Source of the DNA: Candidatus Thiodiazotropha sp. LNASS1
Lineage (GTDB): Bacteria; Pseudomonadota; Gammaproteobacteria; Chromatiales; Chromatiaceae
Direction of reading: 5' to 3'
Assembly (NCBI RefSeq): GCF_964212655.1
Contig: NZ_OZ156465.1
Location: forward strand, 1,302,001-1,366,000
DNA: 64,000 nucleotides
This document shows positions 1-8,612 of this stretch, one piece after another. A model generated the notes under the pieces. The model saw only the letters and a program-made list of their open reading frames with translations, had not been told where the DNA came from and did no database searches. The translations under genes and the position numbers were made by a program. Each line of letters opens with the position of its first letter. Position 1 is the stretch's first letter.

Positions 1-1032
1 CTGAAGCGATACGCCATGGATGCGGTTGATCACGAACGAGTCAAACAGATCGTCGCGGAGCAGAAGGCCGACTACCTGAGTGGCAAACAGATTGCAATTA
101 TCGGTGCCGGGCCTGCCGGTCTCACAGCCGCATTCGATCTGGTGCGAAAGGGCCATCAGGTAACCGTATTCGAGGCCAGGGATGCAGCGGGTGGCATGCC
201 CAGATACGGCATTCCTTCCTATCGTCTGCCCTACGATATGCTCGACCGGGACATCGATGTCATCACATCGATGGGTGTAAAAATCAAGACCAACACCAGG
301 ATTGGCGTGGATATCAGCATGCAGCAGCTGCAAGCCGATTACGATGCGGTCGTCCTGGCGATCGGCCTGCACCTGGGGCGCTCAACCCGGATACCTGGAG
401 CGGATCATAAACAGGTCGCAAAGGCAGTGGATCTGTTGCGCATGATTACCAACGATGAAAAATTCAAACTGCCGAAAAAGGCCGTGGTGATCGGTGGCGG
501 TAATGTGGCCATGGACATTGCCCGCAGCATCGCCCGCATGCAGCGGCGTGCACATGGGCAGGTGACAGTGACGGTAACCGCCCTGGAAGACAAGGCGCAC
601 TTCCTGGCCGACCCTGTGGAGGTTAAAGAGTGTCTCGAGGAGGGGATCGAAATTTTCGATGCGCGGGGCCCGCAGGCCTGCATTGTCGAAAGGGGCCGTC
701 TGAAGGGTCTGAAGACCTGGAAGGTTCGCTCGATTTTCGATGACCAGGGTCGCTTTTCACCCGCCTATGACGAATCTGACGAGCAGATCCACGAAGGCGA
801 CATGGTGATCGAGGCCATTGGCCAGATGTCGGATGTCTCCTTGCTCGGAGAAGCCCTCAGTGAAGAACTGGAGTGGCACCGGGGACGTCTCAAAGTGGAT
901 GAAAACGGCCGCACATCGGTCGATTGGCTCTGGGCCGCCGGCGACTGCGTCAATGGGCCGGACGTGGTGCATGCGGTTGCCGACGGCCACCGGGTGGCGG
1001 CGAGTATCGAAGCATGGCTTGATAATAAATAG
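1..1032 (+). CDS. FAD/NAD(P)-binding oxidoreductase, GltD-like (5' partial)
   Basis: The reading frame is open from base 1, so the N-terminus probably lies outside the window; an ATG at 16 is in frame but need not be the start. About 27 residues after that Met lies a Rossmann dinucleotide fold (IIGAGPAGL, FAD), and near the middle a second one (VIGGGNVAMD, NAD(P)H). The order matches the small-subunit glutamate synthase (GltD) family, in which these domains pass electrons from NAD(P)H to a partner. The C-terminal AAGDCVNGPDVVHAVADG is the usual second FAD contact. The Fe-S cysteines normally found upstream are not visible because the sequence is cut. The partner subunit and substrate cannot be named. 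A dispersed inverted repeat follows the stop codon. Confidence 0.85.
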   Translation: MKRYAMDAVDHERVKQIVAEQKADYLSGKQIAIIGAGPAGLTAAFDLVRKGHQVTVFEARDAAGGMPRYGIPSYRLPYDMLDRDIDVITSMGVKIKTNTRIGVDISMQQLQADYDAVVLAIGLHLGRSTRIPGADHKQVAKAVDLLRMITNDEKFKLPKKAVVIGGGNVAMDIARSIARMQRRAHGQVTVTVTALEDKAHFLADPVEVKECLEEGIEIFDARGPQACIVERGRLKGLKTWKVRSIFDDQGRFSPAYDESDEQIHEGDMVIEAIGQMSDVSLLGEALSEELEWHRGRLKVDENGRTSVDWLWAAGDCVNGPDVVHAVADGHRVAASIEAWLDNK

Positions 1033-1157
1033 TTTTGAGTTGCGAGTTTTTAGTTAACACATGCGCTTAGTACACGCGTTTGTTCTAACAAGAAGAAATC
1101 GTGAGCGAAGCGAACTCATCCAACTCAAAACTTAAATCTTAAAACTCAAAACTCATA
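1033..1157. repeat. Dispersed AAAACTC inverted repeat, copy A
   Basis: Starts with TTTTGAGTT/TTTTTAGTT words, carries GTGAGCGAAGCGAAC at 1101-1115, and ends with the complementary words AACTCAAAACTT and AAAACTCAAAACTC. The same arms and core occur at 14757-14849, 15524-15643 and 16930-17129. It fills the space between the oxidoreductase and the ferritin-like gene. Confidence 0.7.
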
Positions 1158-1171
1158 CACCGGGGTTGGTT

Positions 1172-1675
1172 ATGAAAGAAGGACAGAGTAGCGGTTACCA
1201 AAAGCTTAAGTCGAAAAAAAGCCTGGGAGAAATTCTCGAGGTTGCGATCGAGTTCGAACGGACGGCAAGGGACTTCTATACAGCCTTGATCCCCAAGGTC
1301 AGCAAGCAGATCCGCTACCTGGTGGAGGAACTCGCCGACGAGGAACAGCGCCATTTCGATCTCTTCAACGAGCTCAGGTCACGGCCCGATATCGAGCATC
1401 ATATTCAGATGATGGTAGAGGCACCGGCCAGTGACAAACGCTTTTCGGATTGTATCCACCTCCCGGAGCTGGGGGATAAGCCTGACGACCAGACCGTGCT
1501 GCAATATGCCCTGGGCCGCGAGCACGCGGCCATGGAGCAGTACCATGCACTGGCAGAAAGCACAGAAGCTGGACCGGTCAAGGATCTGTTTATGTTCCTC
1601 GCCAACGAGGAGACCCTGCATAAGAACCAGTTGGAAAAACTCTATTACGAGACGATCCACAGTGGTGGGGTTTAA
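1172..1675 (+). CDS. Ferritin-like (rubrerythrin-type) protein
   Basis: A 167-residue, mostly helical protein with two helix pairs carrying the diiron-type spacing: E...FERTARDFY early, EEQRHFDLF about 30 residues later, then GREHAAMEQYHAL and ANEETLHKNQLEKLYY in the second half. This is the four-helix ferritin-like/rubrerythrin fold, expected to bind two iron atoms and act in peroxide or iron handling in the cytosol. No rubredoxin Cys4 domain is present. ATG 1172 is chosen over an in-frame TTG at 1166; GGGG lies just upstream. It follows the oxidoreductase after the repeat, so shared transcription is possible but unproven. Confidence 0.8.
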   Translation: MKEGQSSGYQKLKSKKSLGEILEVAIEFERTARDFYTALIPKVSKQIRYLVEELADEEQRHFDLFNELRSRPDIEHHIQMMVEAPASDKRFSDCIHLPELGDKPDDQTVLQYALGREHAAMEQYHALAESTEAGPVKDLFMFLANEETLHKNQLEKLYYETIHSGGV

Positions 1676-1853
1676 TAGCCCAGAAAGAATATGAGAATTA
1701 GCTTATTTGCTACAAACCCATATTGGATTTAGTCTAATATTATTGTAGTAAATGGAACACTACACCTCTTGGTTGGCAAGCTAAGAAGGACTCTGTTGAC
1801 AGTTTGCATAGTGCGTTCATGGCAGAAGCCTATGCTTTAGTGCAGAGGACAAC

Positions 1854-3284
1854 GTGAAAAAACGACTCATAAGGCAGGCTGTTCAGCCTGTCTCGACTCT
1901 CCTTGAGCTTTTAACAACACTTTCAGGTTTACTACTTTTATTCCTTTTATATGCGTCACTCAACCCGGTTTTGGCTAACGACGTCAAGTCATACACACTT
2001 GATGAGGCGGTTGCCACGGCGTTGGAAAAGAATCGACTGAAGGTCATTTCACAAAAATCGGTGGCGATTGCGGAAGCCCAGTACAAACAGGCCCGCTCCA
2101 CCTATTGGCCGACACTCAGCCTGAACGCCAATTTCATTCGCCGGGATGAGACCGCTATATTCGAGTTCCCGGCCCAGCGATTCGATGTGGCCCCTGGCAT
2201 GCTGCCACCGGTGGAAGTACCTGCGCTGGATGTGGATCTGTTGGGCAGGGACACCTCCCACTACTCACTCGAAATGACTTACCCGCTGTATACCGGGGGT
2301 AAGCGTTCCAGTCTGATCGAACAGGCGCGACTCGGTGTCGATATTGCCACCAAGGAGGTCCATCGAACCAACCTGCAGATCGTGCAGGATGTGAAGCGCT
2401 ATTACTATGCCGCACTCTATACCCGGCAGCTTGCAGCCCTGGCCGAAGATATCACCATCTCCTTCGAGGTGTTGAGAGATATCACCCAGGCCTTCTACGA
2501 CGGCGGTTCAGAATCGGTCAACAAACTCGACCTGCTGCAAAGCAAGCTTGCGCATACCCTGGCTGAGGCGACCTATGAAGAACTCGCAGCAAAACACCAG
2601 GCTGCTCTGGCCGCACTGTCCTTTACCATGGGGCTCGAATGGCAGGAACAGATTCAGCTCGGCACACAGGAGTATCCGGACGCTGCGAACAGTCTTGAGC
2701 TTGACCGGCTGATCGGTCAGGCAGAGAAATTCAATCCCCAGATTGAACAGCTGGCGCTGGCCGTGGAGGCCTATGAGGCCAAAGTGGACGAAGCCAGGAG
2801 TGACCACTACCCTACCATCGGCCTGATGGCCTCCGTGGATGAGTTCAATAATGATCTGGATGGTGGCCTAAGTGTTGAAGAAAACGAACACTCCTGGCAG
2901 TTGGCCATCGGTATGGAGCTGAAGCTGTTTGACGGCGGCCTGATCAAACATCGTGTTGCGGCAGCCAAAGCGGAAAAGGCGCAAAAAGAGCAGCAGAGGC
3001 TACTGCTCAGTGAAAGCACCGCGACACAGATCAAGCACCTTTTCATCAAGACCGGAGCTGCCCGCAAGCAGGTCGACATCACCCAACAGGCAGTCGAGAC
3101 CTCGCAACAAAACCTTGACCTGAGCAATCGCGCCTACCAGACCGGTGCGGTAAAAACCGAAAAGATAATCGAGGCAAATCTGCTGGATGCCATGGTACGC
3201 GCCAACCTTGCCCGCGCCTCTCATGATCAGGCGCTCCATCTGGCTGAAATTGCCTACCTCTTGGGGAGCGAGGTTATCGAGTAA
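1854..3284 (+). CDS. TolC-family outer membrane efflux protein
   Basis: A 476-residue protein starting at GTG, with AGAGGAC upstream. A long hydrophobic segment (about residues 17-41, ending PVLA) acts as signal peptide. The mature part shows the duplicated TolC helical-barrel pattern: YTLDEAVATALEKN near the start, ARSTYWPTLSLNANF, YPLYTGGKRSSLIEQA, and in the second half ARSDHYPTIGLMASVDEF and LKLFDGGLIKHRVAAAKAE. TolC proteins trimerise into an outer membrane exit duct for efflux pumps or type I secretion. No inner membrane pump or adaptor gene adjoins it. Instead, binding-protein genes begin 19 bases downstream, which suggests one transcript. Confidence 0.9.
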   Translation: MKKRLIRQAVQPVSTLLELLTTLSGLLLLFLLYASLNPVLANDVKSYTLDEAVATALEKNRLKVISQKSVAIAEAQYKQARSTYWPTLSLNANFIRRDETAIFEFPAQRFDVAPGMLPPVEVPALDVDLLGRDTSHYSLEMTYPLYTGGKRSSLIEQARLGVDIATKEVHRTNLQIVQDVKRYYYAALYTRQLAALAEDITISFEVLRDITQAFYDGGSESVNKLDLLQSKLAHTLAEATYEELAAKHQAALAALSFTMGLEWQEQIQLGTQEYPDAANSLELDRLIGQAEKFNPQIEQLALAVEAYEAKVDEARSDHYPTIGLMASVDEFNNDLDGGLSVEENEHSWQLAIGMELKLFDGGLIKHRVAAAKAEKAQKEQQRLLLSESTATQIKHLFIKTGAARKQVDITQQAVETSQQNLDLSNRAYQTGAVKTEKIIEANLLDAMVRANLARASHDQALHLAEIAYLLGSEVIE

Positions 3285-3302
3285 ATCAATAGCCTCTGTA
3301 TC

Positions 3303-4205
3303 GTGAACATACATCCCATCAATCACCATGGATTGAACTGGATCATTGGACTGATTTTATTGGCATCGCTCTCTGCCGTTGCCGACAATCATAATATCAT
3401 GCGTGTCGGCGGTAGCGCCGAGTCGATCTATGATTCCCGGATCACAGACGTGGAGATCCTCTTCACCGTACTCTTCAATGAGATGTTCAAGGATCAGAAT
3501 GAAATGTTCAAGATCAAGATCTACGACACCGATCAGGCACTAACCAGGGAACTTGCCGCCGGCAATCTCGATGCAGTATTCATGGATACTGTGCTCTATC
3601 TCGACAATTTTGAATACCTTCATCCTGAGATCGCATTTGCCGTTCAGCACGGTCAATCCATTAAACCGAAATATATTCTGCTTGTAAGGCGTGACAGCAA
3701 AATTGACTCATTGCATGAGTTGCAAAATAAAAAAATCATCATTCCCTCGGGACATGCTGTGGGCAAGCGCTTTCTGGACGTCGAGCTGATGCACGCGGGA
3801 CTACCTGTTTCGAATGAGCATTTTTCCGAAATACGGCAGACCAAGGAGTCGAATACAGCTATCATCAAACTCTTTTTCAACCAGGTAGATGCGGCTCTGG
3901 TCACCGACTTTTCCTACGAAGTCGCCAGTGAGCTGAATCTACAAATTCCCCAAAGTTTGGAAATAATCGAAACATCACCGCCAATGATTCACATGGTTAT
4001 TTCTGTACGAAAGGATTTCCCCAGGCATCGTGTCGACAAAATATTCCCCTATCTTGAAAATCTCGAAGAGATACCCCGCCTGCAACATTTGAGAAAGAGT
4101 TTCCGGTTTCAGGGACTGCACAGGATCAGTACGGACGAGGTATACGATGTGCGCCAGTTAAGTGAAAAGTATGTCCGCCTGAGAAGCGAGAGAGAACTCC
4201 CATGA
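3303..4205 (+). CDS. PhnD-like periplasmic binding protein 1
   Basis: A 300-residue protein (GTG start) with a signal peptide (LNWIIGLILLASLSAVA). The body is a type 2 periplasmic binding fold of the phosphate/phosphonate (PhnD) kind: LFNEMFK, AAGNLDAVFMDTVLYLDNF, KKIIIPSGHAVGKRFLDVEL and VDAALVTDFSYEVASELN. In transport systems such proteins deliver ligand to an ABC permease, but no permease or ATPase gene is nearby. Its stop overlaps the start of the GGDEF-EAL gene (ATGA at 4202-4205), so the two are almost certainly translationally coupled, suggesting that it senses a ligand for that enzyme. The ligand is unknown. Confidence 0.85.
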   Translation: MNIHPINHHGLNWIIGLILLASLSAVADNHNIMRVGGSAESIYDSRITDVEILFTVLFNEMFKDQNEMFKIKIYDTDQALTRELAAGNLDAVFMDTVLYLDNFEYLHPEIAFAVQHGQSIKPKYILLVRRDSKIDSLHELQNKKIIIPSGHAVGKRFLDVELMHAGLPVSNEHFSEIRQTKESNTAIIKLFFNQVDAALVTDFSYEVASELNLQIPQSLEIIETSPPMIHMVISVRKDFPRHRVDKIFPYLENLEEIPRLQHLRKSFRFQGLHRISTDEVYDVRQLSEKYVRLRSERELP

Positions 4206-6631
4206 AGCAAACCACAATATTCAAACACCTCTTCAAGAGAGTTGCGTTGATTTTGTTGAGTGTCAATTTGCTTTTCTCCATCCTTCTATTGCCAATATAC
4301 AAAGACAAGCTGGTGCGGATGATCGCCATCCAGGGAGACACATTCGCCAACTCGACGATAGCCGCATGCAGTGAAGCGCTATATACGGAAGACTTCAGCT
4401 TTATCATCTCTTATGTCAACAAGGTACTGCAACAAACACCGGAAATATCTTTTGTGACATTCACCTCGGTCAAAGGTCGGATGATCAAACTCACAAATGA
4501 CGGCTGGAATGTTGAAAGCCTGGAAAAGAGCCTGGATTTTTCACAATTCAAGAATTCATCGCCCTATAAGATAGAACATGTGAAGAGTGGTAATAATGCT
4601 TTTGTCTTTACCAAACCGATCAATATCAGCGGCCTCGAATGGGGAATCTTCTCACTTGGTTTGGCTGATACGGAATACGAGGCCTTGTTATTCAGCTATT
4701 TCCGGAATGTCCTGATATTCAGTTTTTTGCTTGTCTTCATATCCCTTTTACTGTTGCATGGCAGCTCTCTGAAGCTAGGGCAACAACTGGCCAATCTGCG
4801 TCATACCGCCAACAGACTGGCACATGGGGAACTCACTGCTCGCGCGCCCACCAATGCGATCGGTGAAGTCAGCGTACTTGCCAATACGCTTAACGGCATG
4901 GCGCAAAGTCTGGACCGTAATACCAGGGATTTACGCCGCCTCGCACGCCTTGTTGAAGACACCAATGATGCCATTGCCATATTCGATAATGAAGACAAGA
5001 TAATCTTCGTCAATGCCGCATTGAAAAATATCATCAACCAGAATGATGACTACTTCAATGGCATGTCACTCTTCACTTTCCTCAATCATTTGAAAGTAGG
5101 CCGAAACAAGCAACTTGAAATCGCAAATGAATTCTCCAGTGTAGACCAACATGACTGGTCGACCGATATCACTATCAGAACACTCAAACACAATCTGACC
5201 CACATGACTATGCGCATCGAGCGCTTTGATATCGATGAAATCGATAGCGGAGGCTACTTTGTCATTCTCTCCGACATAACCCGGCGTAAACAACTTGAAC
5301 ACGAACTGGAAGTCCTTGCCTATATCGACAAATTGACTAAACTGCCCAACCGCCGCTACTTCATGGATCGTCTCACCGAGGCAGTTGAAGAATCCGAAGC
5401 CTTCGATAGCGGCCTGGCCGTCTTTTTTCTCGACCTGGACAACTTCAAGATCATCAACGATTCTCTCGGCCATGAGGTTGGCGACGTTGTATTGAGCGAC
5501 GCCGGTTGGCGCATCCAGGAGGCTCTTCGCAGTGATGATATCGTATGCCGCCTGGGCGGTGACGAATTCACCGCCATTATAAAGGGTGTGAATAATAGAA
5601 AATCCATCAGCCAGGTTGCTGCCGCCATCTTGAAGCGCTTTCAAATACCGTTCTATTGCAATGATCGTGAATTACGCGTCAGCGCCAGTATTGGCGTAGT
5701 GATTTATCCGGATGACGGGCTCAACACAAAAGAGTTGATCAAGAATGCCGACACAGCCATGTATGCGGCTAAAAGAAGCGGTAAGAATGCATACCGGTTC
5801 TTTTCCGAGGAGATGCATCATGACATTCGTGACTTTCTCGACATAGAAGGAGCGCTGAGACAAGCTATTACTTCAACTGGGCTCTATCTGGTCTACCAAC
5901 CTTTCATCAATTCCGATGACGGTGAGATCCATCACTGCGAAGCTCTGCTACGCTGGAAACAACCTGAACGCGGTTTGATACCACCGGGAAAATTCATCCC
6001 GATTGCCGAACAGTCGGGCTTGATCGGCGAAATCGGCCAATGGGTTTTCGCTAAAGTCTGCCAACAAATCAAGGCATGGGATTTTGACATAAATGTTTCT
6101 GTCAATGTATCTGGCAGTGAGTTGCTGGACAATCACTTTGCGGAGCGTTTGCATAACACGCTCATCGAGTATGACATCTCTCCTCACCATATTCAGCTTG
6201 AGTTCACGGAACATGTCCTGGTCAGTAAGGAGGGCAAGAATCTTCCTGTACTGAATCAATTGAAAAGAATGGGTTTCAATCTGGCGGTTGACGATTTCGG
6301 TACCGGATTCTCATCACTCAGTTATCTTACCGAACTGCCCATCGATGTCATAAAAATCGACAAATCATTTATCAGCAGAATACCCCACGATCGCAAAACT
6401 GTCGCGGTATCGAAATCCATCATCTCTCTGGCGCACAATCTGGAGATTCTGACCATAGGTGAAGGTGTTGAAAACCAGGCCCAGGTGGAATGGCTGAGAG
6501 CTCATGATTGCAAGTTGATTCAGGGTTACTATTTCTACAAACCGATGAGCGCCAGTGAACTTGAGGCACTGATCTGTAAAACCAATGTCACATTGTTCGA
6601 TCCTCAACGAAAAAAACGGAAGACCACATGA
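4202..6631 (+). CDS. Membrane GGDEF-EAL protein with HAMP and PAS
   Basis: An 809-residue enzyme of c-di-GMP turnover. TM1 is at about 12-32, a periplasmic domain at about 33-163, TM2 at about 167-187, a HAMP-like region at 190-245, PAS at about 245-360, GGDEF at about 370-535 and EAL at about 545-795. The cyclase site is intact (GGDEF at 452-456) with an RxxD product-inhibition site (RSDD, 443-446). The EAL site looks intact: EAL at 580-582, NVS, EFTE, DDFGTGFSS at 697-705, KIDK. Both synthesis and hydrolysis are therefore possible and the net activity cannot be read. The periplasmic domain is a candidate docking surface for the coupled PhnD-like proteins. The closest precedent is NspS-MbaA of Vibrio cholerae. 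Confidence 0.93.
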   Translation: MKQTTIFKHLFKRVALILLSVNLLFSILLLPIYKDKLVRMIAIQGDTFANSTIAACSEALYTEDFSFIISYVNKVLQQTPEISFVTFTSVKGRMIKLTNDGWNVESLEKSLDFSQFKNSSPYKIEHVKSGNNAFVFTKPINISGLEWGIFSLGLADTEYEALLFSYFRNVLIFSFLLVFISLLLLHGSSLKLGQQLANLRHTANRLAHGELTARAPTNAIGEVSVLANTLNGMAQSLDRNTRDLRRLARLVEDTNDAIAIFDNEDKIIFVNAALKNIINQNDDYFNGMSLFTFLNHLKVGRNKQLEIANEFSSVDQHDWSTDITIRTLKHNLTHMTMRIERFDIDEIDSGGYFVILSDITRRKQLEHELEVLAYIDKLTKLPNRRYFMDRLTEAVEESEAFDSGLAVFFLDLDNFKIINDSLGHEVGDVVLSDAGWRIQEALRSDDIVCRLGGDEFTAIIKGVNNRKSISQVAAAILKRFQIPFYCNDRELRVSASIGVVIYPDDGLNTKELIKNADTAMYAAKRSGKNAYRFFSEEMHHDIRDFLDIEGALRQAITSTGLYLVYQPFINSDDGEIHHCEALLRWKQPERGLIPPGKFIPIAEQSGLIGEIGQWVFAKVCQQIKAWDFDINVSVNVSGSELLDNHFAERLHNTLIEYDISPHHIQLEFTEHVLVSKEGKNLPVLNQLKRMGFNLAVDDFGTGFSSLSYLTELPIDVIKIDKSFISRIPHDRKTVAVSKSIISLAHNLEILTIGEGVENQAQVEWLRAHDCKLIQGYYFYKPMSASELEALICKTNVTLFDPQRKKRKTT

Positions 6632-6700
6632 TCAACTAATTCAGTTCCAAGCCAACATAAACAATCAACTGAAAATTAATAAACTGCATTTCAGCTGACC

Positions 6701-7621
6701 ATGAAATACCGAGTAGCCTATTCCTACCTACTGAGTTGTTGTTTACTATTGACAACGATACTGACTCATTCTGCCCCTCTCCCCGATCGCTATACCGACA
6801 ATCCCAGTATCGGCTATTTCGGCCGCATGTCTAAAATCCTGTTTGACGCCAACGTAACGGACACTACGATTGCCACTGATATGATCATCAGAAAGGTCTT
6901 CGGTATGATGGATATGAAATCCGCGATCAAGATTTACGAGGATAGAAATGCACTGATTCATGATTTGTCGGAAAACCGTGTTGACGCCGTCTTCACCAAC
7001 ACTATCGACCACTTTGCATTGGATCATCTGATCAACTCAGACTATATTTATACACTCATCTATGGATCGAGCGCCCATCAAAAAGCATATCTGCTGACCC
7101 GTAAAAACGACCGTATCAATAATCTCGAGGATCTGCGCAGAAAGAAAATTTCCATACCGAATGGCCATGATCTCGGCAGGCTTTTTCTGGATGTCGAGTT
7201 GAGGAAACAGGGACTCCCAGGTCTTGACAATTATTTTTCCAGCATCAAACAGACTATAGATACCAATACAGCAGTGGTCGATCTCTTTTTTGGGAAATCC
7301 GACTGTGCACTGGTCTCGGACGTCGCCTTTGAACTGGCAGCTGAACTGAACAAACAGATACCTCAGGATCTGGAAGTACTCATCGCGTCTGACTACATGA
7401 TTCCACAGATTATTGCCATTAATAAAAATGTCCCTCATTCCATATTCAAAAAAGTTGACGAATTTCTCGTCAAGGCTCATGAAAATCCGCGCATCAAGCA
7501 TCTACTCTCCCTGTTTCGCGCCAAGAAATTCGTCAAACTTGAACAGAACCAGTTAATCGAAAGCCGTAGTTTATTGGATGAACATGAGGCGCTTTTGAAG
7601 CAAGCTGGGTCCATTAAATAG
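6701..7621 (+). CDS. PhnD-like periplasmic binding protein 2
   Basis: A 306-residue paralogue of the 3303-4205 product: a signal peptide (LLSCCLLLTTILTHSAP), then GYFGRMSKILFDANV, LSENRVDAVFTNTIDHF, KKISIPNGHDLGRLFLDVEL and SDCALVSDVAFELAAELN. The phrase GRLFLDVEL followed by KQGLP is shared by all three copies, pointing to local duplication. It starts 70 bases after the GGDEF-EAL stop. The 3' end overlaps the next gene by one base (TAGTG). Sequence has drifted between paralogues in the loops facing the cleft, so ligands may differ. Expected in the periplasm; no transporter partner is seen. Confidence 0.85.
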   Translation: MKYRVAYSYLLSCCLLLTTILTHSAPLPDRYTDNPSIGYFGRMSKILFDANVTDTTIATDMIIRKVFGMMDMKSAIKIYEDRNALIHDLSENRVDAVFTNTIDHFALDHLINSDYIYTLIYGSSAHQKAYLLTRKNDRINNLEDLRRKKISIPNGHDLGRLFLDVELRKQGLPGLDNYFSSIKQTIDTNTAVVDLFFGKSDCALVSDVAFELAAELNKQIPQDLEVLIASDYMIPQIIAINKNVPHSIFKKVDEFLVKAHENPRIKHLLSLFRAKKFVKLEQNQLIESRSLLDEHEALLKQAGSIK

Positions 7622-8553
7622 TGATCACATCGTCAGTGCATCCTCCGATCATCAAGATATTACAACAAGGTTTCGTAATTGGTTTAAACCTGGCACTGCT
7701 CTTCGGTCATGAGAGCTGTCTCGCCGATCCATACAATCGGGATACCGCCTATATCGGCATCATGTCCCGCTTGATGTTTTCGACCGACCTTAACGATACC
7801 CGAATTGCAACCGAGTTGGTTTTCACCGAGTTCATGAAAAACATAGGTAAAAAGGGCGAGTTTTTCGACTTCGATTCACCTAATGATGTGATTAAAGCGA
7901 TGCAACAGCATAGACTCGACGCAGTCCTGACCGACACTCTGGACTACCTGAAAATCGACCACATGGTCAACCAAAACCACCGCTACTCAGTAGTTTTTGG
8001 CCCAAGTAAATTGCAGAAAATAATTCTTCTGACCCGGCGATCAGACAAGATCAACAGCCTGGAGCAACTGAGACAAAAGCGCTTGACCCACCCTTCCGGC
8101 ATTAACCTCGGACTACTGTTTCTCGATGTGGCACTGATGAAAGAAAGGCTTCCCATCGCCAAGCGGTTTTTCTCGACATCCACACCGGTCGGCGATGTCA
8201 ACACTGCAATCATTGACCTGTTTTTCAACAAAGCCGATGCTGCCCTGGTCACTGATTTTTCCTTTGATACTGCGAGTGAATTAAATACGCAGATTGCCAA
8301 TCATCTGGAGGTCCTGGTCGCCTCGGAACCTATCGTGCCAATGGTCATCGGCATCAATAAATTCGTTCCCTCGGAATTTACCGAAAAAGTCGATGAGATG
8401 GCCGCCCGGTTACACGAGCTACCTAAAACTCTCCATCTGCTATCCCTGTTCAAAGGGAAAGGTATCGTCAAGATATCCAATCAGGATTTACTCTCGGCCC
8501 GCGTGCTCAAAAAGGAGTATGAGAAACTGATAAACTCCGATCGAGTTGAGTGA
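7621..8553 (+). CDS. PhnD-like periplasmic binding protein 3
   Basis: A 310-residue third paralogue with GTG start overlapping the previous stop. An N-terminal hydrophobic stretch (VIGLNLALLFGHESCLA) looks like a signal peptide. Conserved blocks: YIGIMSRLMFSTDLNDTRIA, QHRLDAVLTDTLDYL, GINLGLLFLDVALMKERLP, and KADAALVTDFSFDTASELN. It is closest to copy 2 (both have GIMSRLMF/GRMSKILF after the signal peptide, where copy 1 differs). As in the other copies, the family fold is clear and the ligand is not. It ends the plus-strand run; the downstream gene is convergent and its terminator lies at 8562-8594. Confidence 0.85.
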   Translation: MITSSVHPPIIKILQQGFVIGLNLALLFGHESCLADPYNRDTAYIGIMSRLMFSTDLNDTRIATELVFTEFMKNIGKKGEFFDFDSPNDVIKAMQQHRLDAVLTDTLDYLKIDHMVNQNHRYSVVFGPSKLQKIILLTRRSDKINSLEQLRQKRLTHPSGINLGLLFLDVALMKERLPIAKRFFSTSTPVGDVNTAIIDLFFNKADAALVTDFSFDTASELNTQIANHLEVLVASEPIVPMVIGINKFVPSEFTEKVDEMAARLHELPKTLHLLSLFKGKGIVKISNQDLLSARVLKKEYEKLINSDRVE

Positions 8554-8561
8554 TTGAGGGC

Positions 8562-8594
8562 AAAAAAAACCCGCGTGTGGGGAGGACACGCGGG
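8562..8594 (-). terminator. Rho-independent terminator of the PKD cytochrome gene
   Basis: A perfect 9-bp stem (8570-8578 with 8586-8594, CCCGCGTGT/ACACGCGGG) with a 7-base loop is followed on the minus strand by eight T residues (8569-8562). The T run is only on the minus-strand side, so it terminates the cytochrome transcript rather than the binding-protein run. Confidence 0.9.
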
Positions 8595-8612
8595 TAAGGG
8601 TAAACCAACTTT

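Noticed and set aside
3303-8553. Phosphonate ABC transporter operon
   Set aside because: Only binding proteins are present; no ATPase (Walker A/ABC signature) or permease in the run.
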